Shown here: piece by piece, positions 1-8,092 of the stretch | Layout: every line of letters begins with the position of its first letter | Numbering within the stretch: position 1 is the stretch's first letter | Assembly (NCBI GenBank): GCA_025363575.1 | Contig: JANYDM010000123.1 | Location: 1-64,000 of the forward strand | Length of the DNA: 64,000 bases | Origin: Betaproteobacteria bacterium | GTDB lineage: Bacteria > Pseudomonadota > Gammaproteobacteria > Burkholderiales > SG8-41 | Direction of reading: 5' to 3' | Program-made: the position numbers and the translations under genes | Notes under the pieces: generated by a model | What the model saw: the letters and a program-made list of their open reading frames with translations, nothing else | The model's database searches: none | Told to the model about the DNA's origin: nothing

Positions 1-3000
1 GCTTGCGTGATGGCGCCCGCTCCGGTGGTCGTCAGCGATACATTGCCCGCACCTGCGTTCAACGCGTTGTTAACCGCCAGCGCGCCGCTCGTGTTCAGCG
101 TGATGCCGCCCGTTGCACCGACTGCGCCGGTCACCGTGAGCGCACCTGAGTCGAGCAGGTTCAAGGTACCGGTGCCCAGCGCCGTTGCGCCCAGGTTAGC
201 GACGGCGTTCGTTGCCGTGTTCAGTGTCGCATTGGCGTTAGTGGTCGTCAGCGCGAGCGTGCCGGCGGTGATCACGCCGGCAGCGTTTTGCGTGATCGCG
301 TTGCCCGCTCCGGTCGTGGTCAGCGATACGTTGCCTGCACCCGCATTCAGTGTGTTGTTAACTGCCAGTGCACCGCTCGTGTTCAGCGTAGTGCCTCCAG
401 TGGTGACCGCACCAGTTACCGTGATCCCACCTGCATCGAGCAGGTTCAGCGTGCCCGTGCCGAGTGCGACTGCACCCAGGTTGGTGAGCGCCGAGGTGGC
501 AGTATTCAGCGTCGCATTGGAGTTGGTCGTGGTCAATGCCAGGGTATTGGCCGTGATCACACCCGCGGCCGTTTGCGTAATGGCACCTGCACCGGTCGTG
601 GTCAACGAGACGTTGCCCACACCCGCATTCAGCGTGTTGTTCACCACCAGCGCGCCGCTCGTGTTCAGCGTGATGCCGCCCGTCGCACCGACTGCGCCAG
701 TGACGGTGAGTCCGCCCGCATCCAGCAGGTTAAGCGCACCCGTCCCCAGCGCGACGGCACCCAGGTTGGTGAGCGCCGAGGTGGCAGTATTCAGCGTCGC
801 ATTGGAGTTGGCAGTAGCCAGCGTCAGCGTCGTCGCGGTGATCACGCCAGCGGCCGCTTGCGTGATGGCGCCCGCTCCGGTGGTCGTCAGCGATACATTG
901 CCCGCACCTGCGTTCAACGCGTTGTTAACCGCCAGCGCGCCGCTCGTGTTCAGCGTAATGCCGCCCGTCGCACCGACTGCGCCAGTGACGGTGAGTCCGC
1001 CCGCATCCAACAAGTTCAGCGCGCCAGTCCCCAAGGCCGTCGCACCCAGGTTGGTGAGAGCGTTCGTTGCCGTGTTCAGCGTCGCGCTTGCGTTAGTGGT
1101 GGTCAGCGCCAGCGTGCCCGCAGTGATAACGCCGGCAGCGTTTTGCGTGATCGTGTTGCCCGCGCCTCCCGTGGTCGTCAGCGATACGTTGCCTGCACCC
1201 GCGTTCAATGCGCCGTTAAGCGTGATCACATTCGCGGTGGAAACCAGCGTCACGCCGGTGCCTGTCACACTGCCAGCACCGGTCACTGCTAGTGCGCCCC
1301 CAGCGGTCGTGATTGAGGCGAGCCCCGCACCGCTGTTAACGGCCCCGGTGACGTTCAGCCCCAGGGTGGAATCGTTAAGAGTGAGCGCGCCGTTGGTGGT
1401 GGAGGCACCTAAGTTGGCGATAGTATTTCCGGCATTGTTGAGGGTAATCGCACCGGTGCCGCCGTTTACGCTCAGCGTTCCCGGCACCGTAAGCGCACCG
1501 CTCTGAGTAATCGTGCCGGTGCCCGCAGCCGTCAGCGTCACGTTATTGCCCGTCACCGCCGCCAGACTGATATTCCCGGGAGAAAATGGCGCCAGCGCAC
1601 TGGAACCGATCGTAAGAGAAAGGTTAGCGGCTCCGCTGTTCAGAGTCGTGCCCGCAAGCATTGCGATTCCGCCAACCCCAGCCAGGCGATCCGCCGAAGT
1701 CGCTGTTGAATCGTTTGCGGTGATCGCGAGCGTGCCGTTGTTGGTGCCAACGTTTGCGTTGATCGCCACATTACGTCCGGCCTGTATCGTGAGACCGGTG
1801 CCGGCATTGGCGATGGCAATTGCACTGTTGACGGTCACGTCCGTATTGGCTTGCAACACGACGTTGGCGACCTGAGCGTTGATGCTGGCCGCAGTCAGCG
1901 TATTGGTGAGGCCGACGTTATTGCCAAACAAATTGTTTACGCCCGCGTTGTACGCGGCGCCAGCGGCGGCGACGATCAGATTTTGCGGATCCAGCAACAG
2001 AGTTCCTGTGCGCCCCTGTGAAGCGCCGGTGTCGACTAAACCGTCGAATTCGAGATTCTGCTTGCCGGAAGTTTCAACGAATCCGCCATTACCTGACTGT
2101 GCCCCGCCGCGCGCCGAAATTAAACCGTAGTAGCGTGTGATTTCGTCCGCCCATACGATGACTTTGCCGCCTGTGCCAAAGTCAATCGCATCCGCGCGCA
2201 GGTCGGTGTCGCGCCCGACGAAAGTGCGGCGCGAATTCGGCAATGCCGAGCCACTACTTTCGATCGCGCCCCCGTGAGTATCCCCACCGACGAGTATAGT
2301 GCCGCCGCCCTCAGCGCCGGATGCATTCACACGCGCGCCATCGAATATGCCCGTCAGGTCGCCGAGAACGACGATGCGTCCGCCATTACCCGCATCGCCT
2401 TTCGCTTCGACCGTGCCCGACACGCTCGCCGTGCCGCCCGCGATGACTGCAATATTGCCCCCACCAGCGCCGTTGGCCGCGACGCGACTGCTGGACTCGA
2501 GCGTAGTATCGATCAGGGATCTAAGACTGATGGTGCCGCCGGCGCCCGCGTCACCATTGGCTTCGACAGTACCTGCAACGATCGTGCTGCCGCCCGCATC
2601 GACGGTGACGGCCCCGCCGTTATTTCCATTCGCAGTGGTATTGCTGCTTGCCGTGAGCACGACGTCGCCCGATGCCTTGAGAATGATGCTGCCATCGGCA
2701 GTACGCACTACAGAGTTGGCCGTGATGATTCCGCTGTTCCTGACCATCCCGGTATAAATGCCGCGGCTGCCGTGAGTGACCTCGCTCAGATTCAACGGGC
2801 CATCCGCCGGCGCAGTGATCTCGACCAGCAACGTCGGAGCGCCGCCGTCGGCCACACGCACCGATTTGCCCGCAGCGAGCACGATGTCGCCATTGGGTGC
2901 CGTGATCACGCCCTGGTTGTCGACGGCGCCGCCGATGAGGTACACGCGCCCGCCGTTGCCGGCGGTGATGTGGCCCTGGTTTACCACCGCCGTGCTTGGC

Positions 3001-3473
3001 GCTGCGTCGCTGCCGAAATTCATCCGACTGGCGAGAAAATCTTCATTCCTGAGGTTGAGCGTGGACGCCACCAATCCCGCCACGTTGATCTGCGCGCCGG
3101 CACCGAACAGGATGCCATTGGGATTGATCAGGAAAACGCGGCCGTTCGATTGCAACGTGCCGAGAATCAAGGAGGGATCGACGCCTACCACGCGATTGAG
3201 CACCGCACTGGACGCGGATTGTTGAATGAAACGCGTTGTCTCGTTGGCCTGGATTGAGAACTGCTGCCAGTTGATCATCGTCCCGGGCGTGTTGGTAACC
3301 AGCAACTGGCTGCCACGCGTCGTGAATGTTGCCTGACCACCGACTACGACCGGGCCGACCGGGTTCGCGTATGCGTCGTGCGCTGAGAAGCAGGCGGCAA
3401 CGGCAGCCGCCAGCAACTTGCGTTGAAGCGGCTCGCGACTCACGAATTTCATTTTCGAAAAAATGATCATCAT
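1..3473 (-). CDS. Two-partner-secretion exoprotein (filamentous haemagglutinin-like adhesin), N-terminal part; continues past the left edge
   Basis: Likely a secreted beta-helical adhesin exported by a TpsB outer-membrane pore. Translating the minus strand from 3473 gives an uninterrupted frame to the window edge. It has a signal-peptide region (LLAAAVAACFSAHDAYA) followed by a TPS secretion domain with VVVGGQATFTTRGSQLLVTN, FIQQSASSAVLNRVVG and RVFLINPNGILFGAGAQINV, the hallmark NPNG(I)LFG segment. Then come Gly/Asn-rich beta-helix repeats, and after about residue 745 a tandem array of 95-residue repeats. ATG codons in one frame lie at 3473, 3470 and 3452; the shorter start (MKFVSREPLQRK) gives a more ordinary leader. 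No TpsB partner is in the window. Family identification is firm; ligand and full length are unknown. Confidence 0.9.
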   Translation of the reverse strand, partial: MMIIFSKMKFVSREPLQRKLLAAAVAACFSAHDAYANPVGPVVVGGQATFTTRGSQLLVTNTPGTMINWQQFSIQANETTRFIQQSASSAVLNRVVGVDPSLILGTLQSNGRVFLINPNGILFGAGAQINVAGLVASTLNLRNEDFLASRMNFGSDAAPSTAVVNQGHITAGNGGRVYLIGGAVDNQGVITAPNGDIVLAAGKSVRVADGGAPTLLVEITAPADGPLNLSEVTHGSRGIYTGMVRNSGIITANSVVRTADGSIILKASGDVVLTASSNTTANGNNGGAVTVDAGGSTIVAGTVEANGDAGAGGTISLRSLIDTTLESSSRVAANGAGGGNIAVIAGGTASVSGTVEAKGDAGNGGRIVVLGDLTGIFDGARVNASGAEGGGTILVGGDTHGGAIESSGSALPNSRRTFVGRDTDLRADAIDFGTGGKVIVWADEITRYYGLISARGGAQSGNGGFVETSGKQNLEFDGLVDTGASQGRTGTLLLDPQNLIVAAAGAAYNAGVNNLFGNNVGLTNTLTAASINAQVANVVLQANTDVTVNSAIAIANAGTGLTIQAGRNVAINANVGTNNGTLAITANDSTATSADRLAGVGGIAMLAGTTLNSGAANLSLTIGSSALAPFSPGNISLAAVTGNNVTLTAAGTGTITQSGALTVPGTLSVNGGTGAITLNNAGNTIANLGASTTNGALTLNDSTLGLNVTGAVNSGAGLASITTAGGALAVTGAGSVTGTGVTLVSTANVITLNGALNAGAGNVSLTTTGGAGNTITQNAAGVITAGTLALTTTNASATLNTATNALTNLGATALGTGALNLLDAGGLTVTGAVGATGGITLNTSGALAVNNALNAGAGNVSLTTTGAGAITQAAAGVITATTLTLATANSNATLNTATSALTNLGAVALGTGALNLLDAGGLTVTGAVGATGGITLNTSGALVVNNTLNAGVGNVSLTTTGAGAITQTAAGVITANTLALTTTNSNATLNTATSALTNLGAVALGTGTLNLLDAGGITVTGAVTTGGTTLNTSGALAVNNTLNAGAGNVSLTTTGAGNAITQNAAGVITAGTLALTTTNANATLNTATNAVANLGATALGTGTLNLLDSGALTVTGAVGATGGITLNTSGALAVNNALNAGAGNVSLTTTGAGAITQ
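3..1235 (-). repeat. Tandem 285-bp (95-residue) repeats inside the adhesin gene
   Basis: The anchor TTGCGTGA or a close variant recurs on the plus strand at 3, 288, 573, 858 and 1143, an exact 285-bp period that keeps the reading frame. Four full units and part of a fifth are visible, and the array continues leftwards. Units are not equally similar: bases 1-111 equal 856-966 exactly by eye, so unit 1 matches unit 4 better than its neighbours. In the minus-strand protein each unit carries NTSGALxVNN, NVSLTTTG and TNLGAxALGTG-like strands, as expected of a stacked beta-helix. Confidence 0.9.
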
Positions 3474-3486
3474 CCCGTTACTAAGT

Positions 3487-3514
3487 AACTGCGGAGGAAT
3501 ATCCGCCCGCAGTT
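3487..3514. repeat. Palindrome in the adhesin leader
   Basis: AACTGCGG (3487-3494) is mirrored by CCGCAGTT (3507-3514) around a 12-base centre. It ends 14 bases before the first in-frame ATG of the adhesin. In the transcript it would form a hairpin immediately in front of, and possibly occluding, the ribosome-binding region. In DNA it could equally be a repressor site. Confidence 0.45.
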
Positions 3515-3555
3515 CTTTTATCTTGTTGATTTACCGCAAATTTCGTGCCGGCCGC

Positions 3556-3561
3556 ATCGTA
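3556..3561 (-). promoter_or_regulatory. Candidate -10 element of the adhesin promoter
   Basis: The minus strand reads TACGAT here (4 of 6 to TATAAT), with no good -35 hexamer because that position is taken by the CRP-type palindrome. The spacing fits an activator-dependent class II promoter. Weak on sequence alone; the argument rests on the geometry. Confidence 0.3.
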
Positions 3562-3583
3562 GCAGAAGTCACGCCGTTTTCGC

Positions 3584-3599
3584 TGTGAACAATGTCACA
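3584..3599 (-). promoter_or_regulatory. CRP/Vfr-type operator, TGTGA-N6-TCACA
   Basis: The bases TGTGAACAATGTCACA form a perfect 5+5 palindrome with the six-base spacer of the CRP consensus. Its centre is about 118 bases before the upstream ATG of the adhesin at 3473. On the minus strand a candidate -10 (TACGAT, 3561-3556) lies so that a start near 3549 would put the operator centre at about -42, the position of class II CRP activation. The match is seen directly; binding and activation are inferred. Confidence 0.55.
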
Positions 3600-3777
3600 T
3601 GTTAAAATATCACAATCGTTATTTTTCAACAAGTTATTGGGGTTACTTAAAGTAAAAATGTCAGGGATTTCCCGACAAATTTCAGCCTCATCTGCCGATA
3701 TCACGGCATAGAGGGTGGTAAAGCGCTGAATAGCACTTTGCCAGGGCGTGGCGTTGCTGATTGCGCGAAACGCTCTG

Positions 3778-4764
3778 CTAGAGCTCGGGTCTGGGATCCC
3801 GCCGTAGCAATTCTTCGACCGCGGTGCGCGCCGCAACCTTTTCATCCAGCACGCGGCAGACCGCGCGCGTGATCGGCATCTCGATCGCAAGGTCGCGCGC
3901 AAGGCGGTCGACCGCGCGCGCGGTATAAACGCCTTCAGCGACGTGGCCGAGGCTGGTAAGTACCTCATCAAGCGCCGCGCCTTGTGCGAGCTTGAGCCCA
4001 ACGTTTCGATTGCGCGAAAGATCGCCGGTGCAGGTCAGCGTGAGATCACCGATGCCGGCCAGTCCCATAAAGGTTTCGATGCGCCCCCCGAGCTTCAACC
4101 CGAGCCTGGTAATTTCAGCGAGGCCGCGCGTAATCAATGCGGCACGCGCGTTGTATCCGAGCCCCAACCCGTCGCTGATGCCGGCAGCGATTGCCATGAC
4201 GTTCTTGACGGCGCCGGCGACTTCGACACCGGTGACGTCGGCGGCAGAATAGATGCGTAGGCGGTCGTGATGCAGTTCGCGTGCGGTTTCGCGCGCGAAT
4301 TTTTCGTCACCCGAGGCCAGCGTTAAGGCGGTTGGCAGACCCCGCGCGACTTCCTGCGCAAAACTGGGCCCCGAAAGTACGCCGCGCAGCTGCGTGGCGC
4401 TCAGCTGGCCGGCCACGATCTGATGCGGCAGCCGCGCGGATTCAGTATCGAATCCTTTGCACAACCACAGCACGGGCGCGGCGTTGCCGGCGGCTGCAAT
4501 CTGCGCGAGCGCGCCCTGCAAGCCAGCCGTTGGCGTAGTGATCAGTATCAGATCGCAGCGGTCGAGCGCACCGGCAAAGTCGTCGGTGACCGCTACCCCG
4601 TCCGGAATGCGCAGACCCGGCAAATATCTGTGATTGACGCGCGCGGCGGCGATATCACTTGCGTGTGTCGCGCTGCGTGTCCACAACATAACGGCGTGGC
4701 GCGGCGCGAGACTGATGCTGATTGCAGTTCCCCACGCACCGGCGCCAAGCACCGCAAGCCTCAT
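3778..4764 (-). CDS. gpsA: Glycerol-3-phosphate dehydrogenase [NAD(P)+]
   Basis: Reduces dihydroxyacetone phosphate to sn-glycerol-3-phosphate, the backbone for phospholipid synthesis, in the cytoplasm. The 328-residue protein begins with the Rossmann motif MRLAVLGAGAWGTAISI. It carries LSGPSFAQEVARG, the catalytic-lysine region GAVKNVMAIAAGISDGL, and NARAALITRGLAEI, in the usual order and at the normal family length. The start overlaps the stop of the SH3-protein gene by four bases, so translation is probably coupled. It is the last gene of the rhodanese-grxC-secB-SH3-gpsA operon. Confidence 0.96.
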   Translation of the reverse strand: MRLAVLGAGAWGTAISISLAPRHAVMLWTRSATHASDIAAARVNHRYLPGLRIPDGVAVTDDFAGALDRCDLILITTPTAGLQGALAQIAAAGNAAPVLWLCKGFDTESARLPHQIVAGQLSATQLRGVLSGPSFAQEVARGLPTALTLASGDEKFARETARELHHDRLRIYSAADVTGVEVAGAVKNVMAIAAGISDGLGLGYNARAALITRGLAEITRLGLKLGGRIETFMGLAGIGDLTLTCTGDLSRNRNVGLKLAQGAALDEVLTSLGHVAEGVYTARAVDRLARDLAIEMPITRAVCRVLDEKVAARTAVEELLRRDPRPEL

Positions 4765-5201
4765 ACACCCCAGACCTGATTGATCCTGATAAAGCCGCTT
4801 TGACCGTCGCGGTGCGCGACGCGGGCCCAGCCGGTGCCAGTGAGCTCGAGCAGATCGAGCAATACGTTCTGCTCAGCCTGGAATGCCAGCGGTGCGTTGT
4901 CCTCGGCCGTCTGCCGCACGGCCGCCAGACTCACTTTGACCATCACGCTGCGGCGCTCATGCAGATTTTTCGCTTCGATCCACGCCAGCTCGCCGCCAGC
5001 GTCGCGCACCTTGTTCCAGCCGTCGACCGCCACCACGATTTCGACTGGATAGCCGCGCCCGAGGATGTAAAGTTTTTTCGCCCGCACCGAGGGCGCGTCG
5101 TAAAGCACGGCGGCGTTTTCGCCCACGCTGCGGAATTCCGCCGTCGCTGCGGTCGTTGCTGCCAACAGAAGCAATCCGCATAGCCACACGCGCGCACGCA
5201 T
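4761..5201 (-). CDS. Exported SH3-domain protein
   Basis: A 146-residue protein with a clear signal peptide (MRARVWLCGLLLLAATTAATA) followed by two bacterial SH3-like modules. The first spans about residues 22-80, with VLYDAPSVRAKKLYILGRGYPVEIV and a W-x-K-V-R-D strand; the second about 85-146, ending GQSGFIRINQVWGV. Such modules bind peptidoglycan or peptide ligands in the periplasm. It sits between secB and gpsA with a four-base overlap to gpsA. Precise ligand unknown; the family call is good. Confidence 0.82.
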   Translation of the reverse strand: MRARVWLCGLLLLAATTAATAEFRSVGENAAVLYDAPSVRAKKLYILGRGYPVEIVVAVDGWNKVRDAGGELAWIEAKNLHERRSVMVKVSLAAVRQTAEDNAPLAFQAEQNVLLDLLELTGTGWARVAHRDGQSGFIRINQVWGV

Positions 5202-5213
5202 AGTCAGCGCGGC

Positions 5214-5669
5214 CTAGTTGGGTTTGGCGCCCGGTTGCGGCTGCAGTTGCTGCAATTGCTGCTGGTAAATATTTTCAAAACTCATGGGCGAGAGAATGAC
5301 GGGCTGAAAACCCGCGCGCGACGTGAGCGTGGATATCGTCTCGCGCGCATACGGAAACAGTGTGTTCGGGCAGGCAATGCCGAGCAGCGGGCCGAGATCG
5401 TCCTGGGGGACGTTGCGGATCTGGAAGATGCCCGCCTGGGTGACTTCGACCAGGAACACGTTCTTTTCGTTGATGCGCGCGGTCAGGGTTACCGTCAATA
5501 TCACTTCGTACAGGCCTTCCTGAACGTTGCGGGCGGCGCTGTTGATGTTGACCTCTATCGTCGGCGCGGCGGTCTCGAGGAAAACTTCCGGCGCGTTCGG
5601 TACTTCGACCGACAAATCCTTGACATAGACCTTTTCAATCGAAAAGGTCGGCACCGGTGATTCACTCAT
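5214..5669 (-). CDS. secB: Protein-export chaperone SecB
   Basis: Tetrameric cytoplasmic chaperone that holds preproteins unfolded and passes them to SecA. The 151-residue length is typical. Recognisable segments are FSIEKVYVKDLSVEVPNAP near the N-terminus, the YEVILTVTLTA strand, FLVEVTQAGIF, and the diagnostic LGIACPNTLFPYARETIS, with a Gln-rich C-terminal tail. It follows grxC by 42 bases in the same operon, a pairing common in proteobacteria. Confidence 0.97.
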   Translation of the reverse strand: MSESPVPTFSIEKVYVKDLSVEVPNAPEVFLETAAPTIEVNINSAARNVQEGLYEVILTVTLTARINEKNVFLVEVTQAGIFQIRNVPQDDLGPLLGIACPNTLFPYARETISTLTSRAGFQPVILSPMSFENIYQQQLQQLQPQPGAKPN

Positions 5670-5711
5670 ATTGACTCGCGTGGTTGTTCGGTAATGTTAT
5701 AAGGGCGGGGT

Positions 5712-5969
5712 TCAGGCGCGCAGCATTTCGTCGAGCTTGCCGCCGCGATCGAGCGCGGCCAACTCGTCATAGCCGCCGACGTGCGTTTCGCCGATATAAA
5801 TCTGCGGGACGGTACGCCGCCCGGTACGCTCCATCATTTCGGCGCGTTTCTGCGGCTCCAGGTCGACGCGGATCTTCTCGACGGTGGCGACGCCTTTTGA
5901 CGTCAGCAAGCGTTCCGCCATAACGCAATAGGGGCAGGCGCCTGTACTGTACATTTTTACTGCCGCCAT
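5712..5969 (-). CDS. grxC: Glutaredoxin 3
   Basis: Small GSH-dependent dithiol oxidoreductase of 85 residues. It has the CPYC active site (CPYCVMAERLL, about residues 12-15), the cis-proline loop TVPQIYIG and the glutathione-binding GGYDEL. The ATG at 5969 is preceded by a strong GGAGGG ribosome-binding site, so the longer upstream frame is not used. It lies 16 bases behind the rhodanese gene and ahead of secB. Confidence 0.95.
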   Translation of the reverse strand: MAAVKMYSTGACPYCVMAERLLTSKGVATVEKIRVDLEPQKRAEMMERTGRRTVPQIYIGETHVGGYDELAALDRGGKLDEMLRA

Positions 5970-5985
5970 GCTGAGCCCTCCACTA

Positions 5986-6453
5986 TCACTTCTCCACCGG
6001 CAGGCTTGCCTCGACCCAAGCGACCAGCCCGCCACGCAGCGCCACCGCTTCGGTGAAGCCGATCTTGCCGAGCGCGGCGCATACCTTCGCCGCGCGTCCC
6101 CCCGTCTGTCCAGTGACGATAATAGGCTTTGATTTGAACTTATCCAGTTCACGCAGGCGATTGGTCAATTCCGCGAACGGAATGTTGCGCGCATGCGGGA
6201 TGCGGCCTGCCGCAAACTCCGTCGCGTCGCGTACGTCGAGAACGACGGCGTCGCGCCGGTTCATGAGTTGCACGGCTTCGAGCGCGCCGATCTGCGGCGA
6301 TGTGCCGGCTAGCAGCCGGTTGAGCAGCGGCCATATCAGCATGCCGCCCGTTACCACCGCGGTGCCGAACAGCAGCATGTTCCATGGGCTCTTCTGCAAA
6401 AATACCAAAAACGAGGTGTCCAAATCGATCCCTGAAAATTCGCGCCAGTTCAA
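5986..6453 (-). CDS. Membrane-anchored rhodanese-like protein lacking the catalytic cysteine
   Basis: A 155-residue protein with one N-terminal membrane segment (about 25-45) and a rhodanese domain: AVVLDVRDATEFAAGRIPHARNIP, then FTEAVALRGGLVAW. It matches the YibN-type protein normally found before grxC-secB. The active-site loop, usually V-C-x-x-G-x-R, reads VTGQTGGRA, so the sulfur-carrying cysteine is replaced by glycine. The codons ACT-GGA-CAG-ACG are plain in the sequence. A cysteine occurs a few residues later, outside the loop. Sulfurtransferase activity is therefore doubtful; a binding or scaffold role is possible. Confidence 0.88.
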   Translation of the reverse strand: MNWREFSGIDLDTSFLVFLQKSPWNMLLFGTAVVTGGMLIWPLLNRLLAGTSPQIGALEAVQLMNRRDAVVLDVRDATEFAAGRIPHARNIPFAELTNRLRELDKFKSKPIIVTGQTGGRAAKVCAALGKIGFTEAVALRGGLVAWVEASLPVEK

Positions 6454-6521
6454 ATGCGGCCGGGAAGTTTCAGCCCGCCGCCGGCCGCGTTTGACCGCAA
6501 AATGGAATAAAATATTGCGGC

Positions 6522-6527
6522 ATTATA
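6522..6527 (-). promoter_or_regulatory. -10 element for the rhodanese-grxC-secB-gpsA operon
   Basis: A perfect TATAAT on the minus strand lies in the short AT-rich divergent region between the rhodanese gene and gpmI. It is about 70 bases before the rhodanese ATG. The -35 region is weak (TTCTAA at 17-base spacing). The same region must also hold the gpmI promoter, which I could not place convincingly. Confidence 0.45.
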
Positions 6528-6553
6528 TACGAGCCGAGAAAGTATTAGAAATC

Positions 6554-8092
6554 ATGAGCGTAACTCCGGTGTTGCTGATCATCCTCGACGGCTTCGGCTA
6601 TCGCGAGGCATGCGAAGACAACGCAATCTGCCAGGCGCGCAAACCGCACTGGAATTTTTTCTGGCGCACCTGCCCGCATACGACCATAGACGCATCGGAG
6701 CAGTGGGTAGGTCTGCCAAAAACGCAGATGGGGAATTCGGAAGTCGGCCATCTCAACATCGGCGCAGGCCGGGTCATTTACCAGGACTACACGCGCATTG
6801 AAGCGGACATAGCCAGCCGCGATTTTTTTCGCAACCTCGTCTTCAAGCAGGCAACGGACAAAGCACTCGAGAATGGTTCGACGCTGCATATACTCGGGCT
6901 ATTGTCGCCCGGCGGCGTGCACAGCCACGAAACGCAAATTGCCGCAATGGTTGAAATGGCGGCAAGCGCCGGCGTGAAAGATATCTGCGTGCACGCTTTT
7001 CTCGACGGCCGGGATACGCCGCCGCGCAGCGCGCGCGCGTCGCTCGAGTACATGCGCGATAAATGCGCGCAACTCGGCGCCGGCCGCATCGGCTCGGTCG
7101 TCGGACGCTATTACGCGATGGACCGCGATCAACGCTGGGAACGCGTGCAGACTGCCTACGATCTCATCACGCAGGGCATGGCGGCCCACCAGGCGCCCGA
7201 CGCGCTTGCCGCGCTCGAAATGGCGTACGCGCGGGGTGAAAACGACGAATTTGTCCAGGCAACTGCCATAGTGCCGCCCGGCGGGGCGGCCGCACGGATG
7301 AACGACGGCGACGTGTGCGTGTTTATGAATTTCCGGGCCGACCGCGCGCGGCAAATGACGCGCGCACTGACCGACCCCGGCTTTGCCGGCTTCAAGCGGA
7401 CGCGCACACCCAAGCTCGGTTATTTCTGCACGCTCACGAGTTACGGCGAAGATTTCAAAATGCCTGCCGCGTATGCGCCGCAAAATATCGCGAACTGCTT
7501 TGGCGAATACCTGTCGAAACTGGGATTGCGGCAGCTGCGCATCGCCGAAACGGAGAAGTATGCGCACGTCACGTATTTTTTCAACGGCGGCGTTGAAACG
7601 CCATACGCGGGCGAAGAGCGCATGCTGGTGCCGTCGCCCAAAGTAGCCACCTACGATTTGCAGCCCGAGATGAGCGCGTTCGAGGTCACCGACAAGCTGG
7701 TCGCGGCCATTCAAAGCAAACAATACGACGCGATAGTCTGCAATTACGCCAACGGCGATATGGTGGGCCACACGGGCAATCTCGCGGCGGCAACGCGCGC
7801 CATCGAGGTGCTCGACGAATGCCTCGGCGGTGTAATAAAAGCGATGCAGGATTGCGGCGGCGAGGTGCTGATTACGGCCGATCATGGCAACGCAGAGATG
7901 ATGCATGACGCGGCTACGCACCAGGCGCACACTGCGCACACGCTCAACGTAGTGCCGCTCTTGTACATTGGACGCAAAGCGACAGCCGCCTCAGGCGGTG
8001 CGCTGAAAGACGTCGCGCCGACCCTTTTGCGCATGATGGGCTTGCCGCAACCGCCCGAAATGACCGGCACGCCTCTGCTCGATTTTGTTTAA
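6554..8092 (+). CDS. gpmI: 2,3-bisphosphoglycerate-independent phosphoglycerate mutase
   Basis: Interconverts 3- and 2-phosphoglycerate in glycolysis using two metal ions and a phosphoserine intermediate. The 512-residue protein opens PVLLIILDGFGYRE and carries the catalytic serine in QMGNSEVGHLNIGAGR (about Ser62). It also has FLDGRDTPPRSA, VGRYYAMDRD, NFRADRARQ, KYAHVTYFFNGG and the metal site ITADHGNAE. The frame is open much further upstream, but homology begins at the ATG at 6554, which gives normal family length. The 3' end overlaps envC by 8 bases. Confidence 0.96.
   Translation: MSVTPVLLIILDGFGYREACEDNAICQARKPHWNFFWRTCPHTTIDASEQWVGLPKTQMGNSEVGHLNIGAGRVIYQDYTRIEADIASRDFFRNLVFKQATDKALENGSTLHILGLLSPGGVHSHETQIAAMVEMAASAGVKDICVHAFLDGRDTPPRSARASLEYMRDKCAQLGAGRIGSVVGRYYAMDRDQRWERVQTAYDLITQGMAAHQAPDALAALEMAYARGENDEFVQATAIVPPGGAAARMNDGDVCVFMNFRADRARQMTRALTDPGFAGFKRTRTPKLGYFCTLTSYGEDFKMPAAYAPQNIANCFGEYLSKLGLRQLRIAETEKYAHVTYFFNGGVETPYAGEERMLVPSPKVATYDLQPEMSAFEVTDKLVAAIQSKQYDAIVCNYANGDMVGHTGNLAAATRAIEVLDECLGGVIKAMQDCGGEVLITADHGNAEMMHDAATHQAHTAHTLNVVPLLYIGRKATAASGGALKDVAPTLLRMMGLPQPPEMTGTPLLDFV

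Larger units (their letters stand above)
3474..3777. other. Intergenic region between gpsA end and adhesin start
   Basis: No credible gene is present in these 304 bases. The stretch is markedly more AT-rich than its surroundings (3595-3680) and appears to be the control region of the adhesin gene. It contains a perfect CRP-type palindrome, a possible -10 element and a palindrome just before the start codon, listed separately. I see no clear terminator behind gpsA. Confidence 0.6.

Noticed and set aside
1..1235. Possible CRISPR-like array because of regular repeats
   Set aside because: The unit is 285 bp, coding in one frame and without spacer/repeat alternation.
7..1506. Long plus-strand open frame of 499 codons
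   Set aside because: It is antisense to the adhesin repeats; the absence of stops follows from the repeated, Gly/Asn/Thr-rich coding strand opposite. The residues (VVVSDTLPAPAF repeats) form no recognisable protein.
2274..3257. Plus-strand frames opposite the adhesin secretion domain
   Set aside because: The minus-strand frame contains the TPS domain with NPNGILFG, so these are shadows.
6053..6553. Extension of the gpmI frame by 167 codons upstream
   Set aside because: It is antisense to the rhodanese gene and includes no family similarity; ATG 6554 gives normal length.
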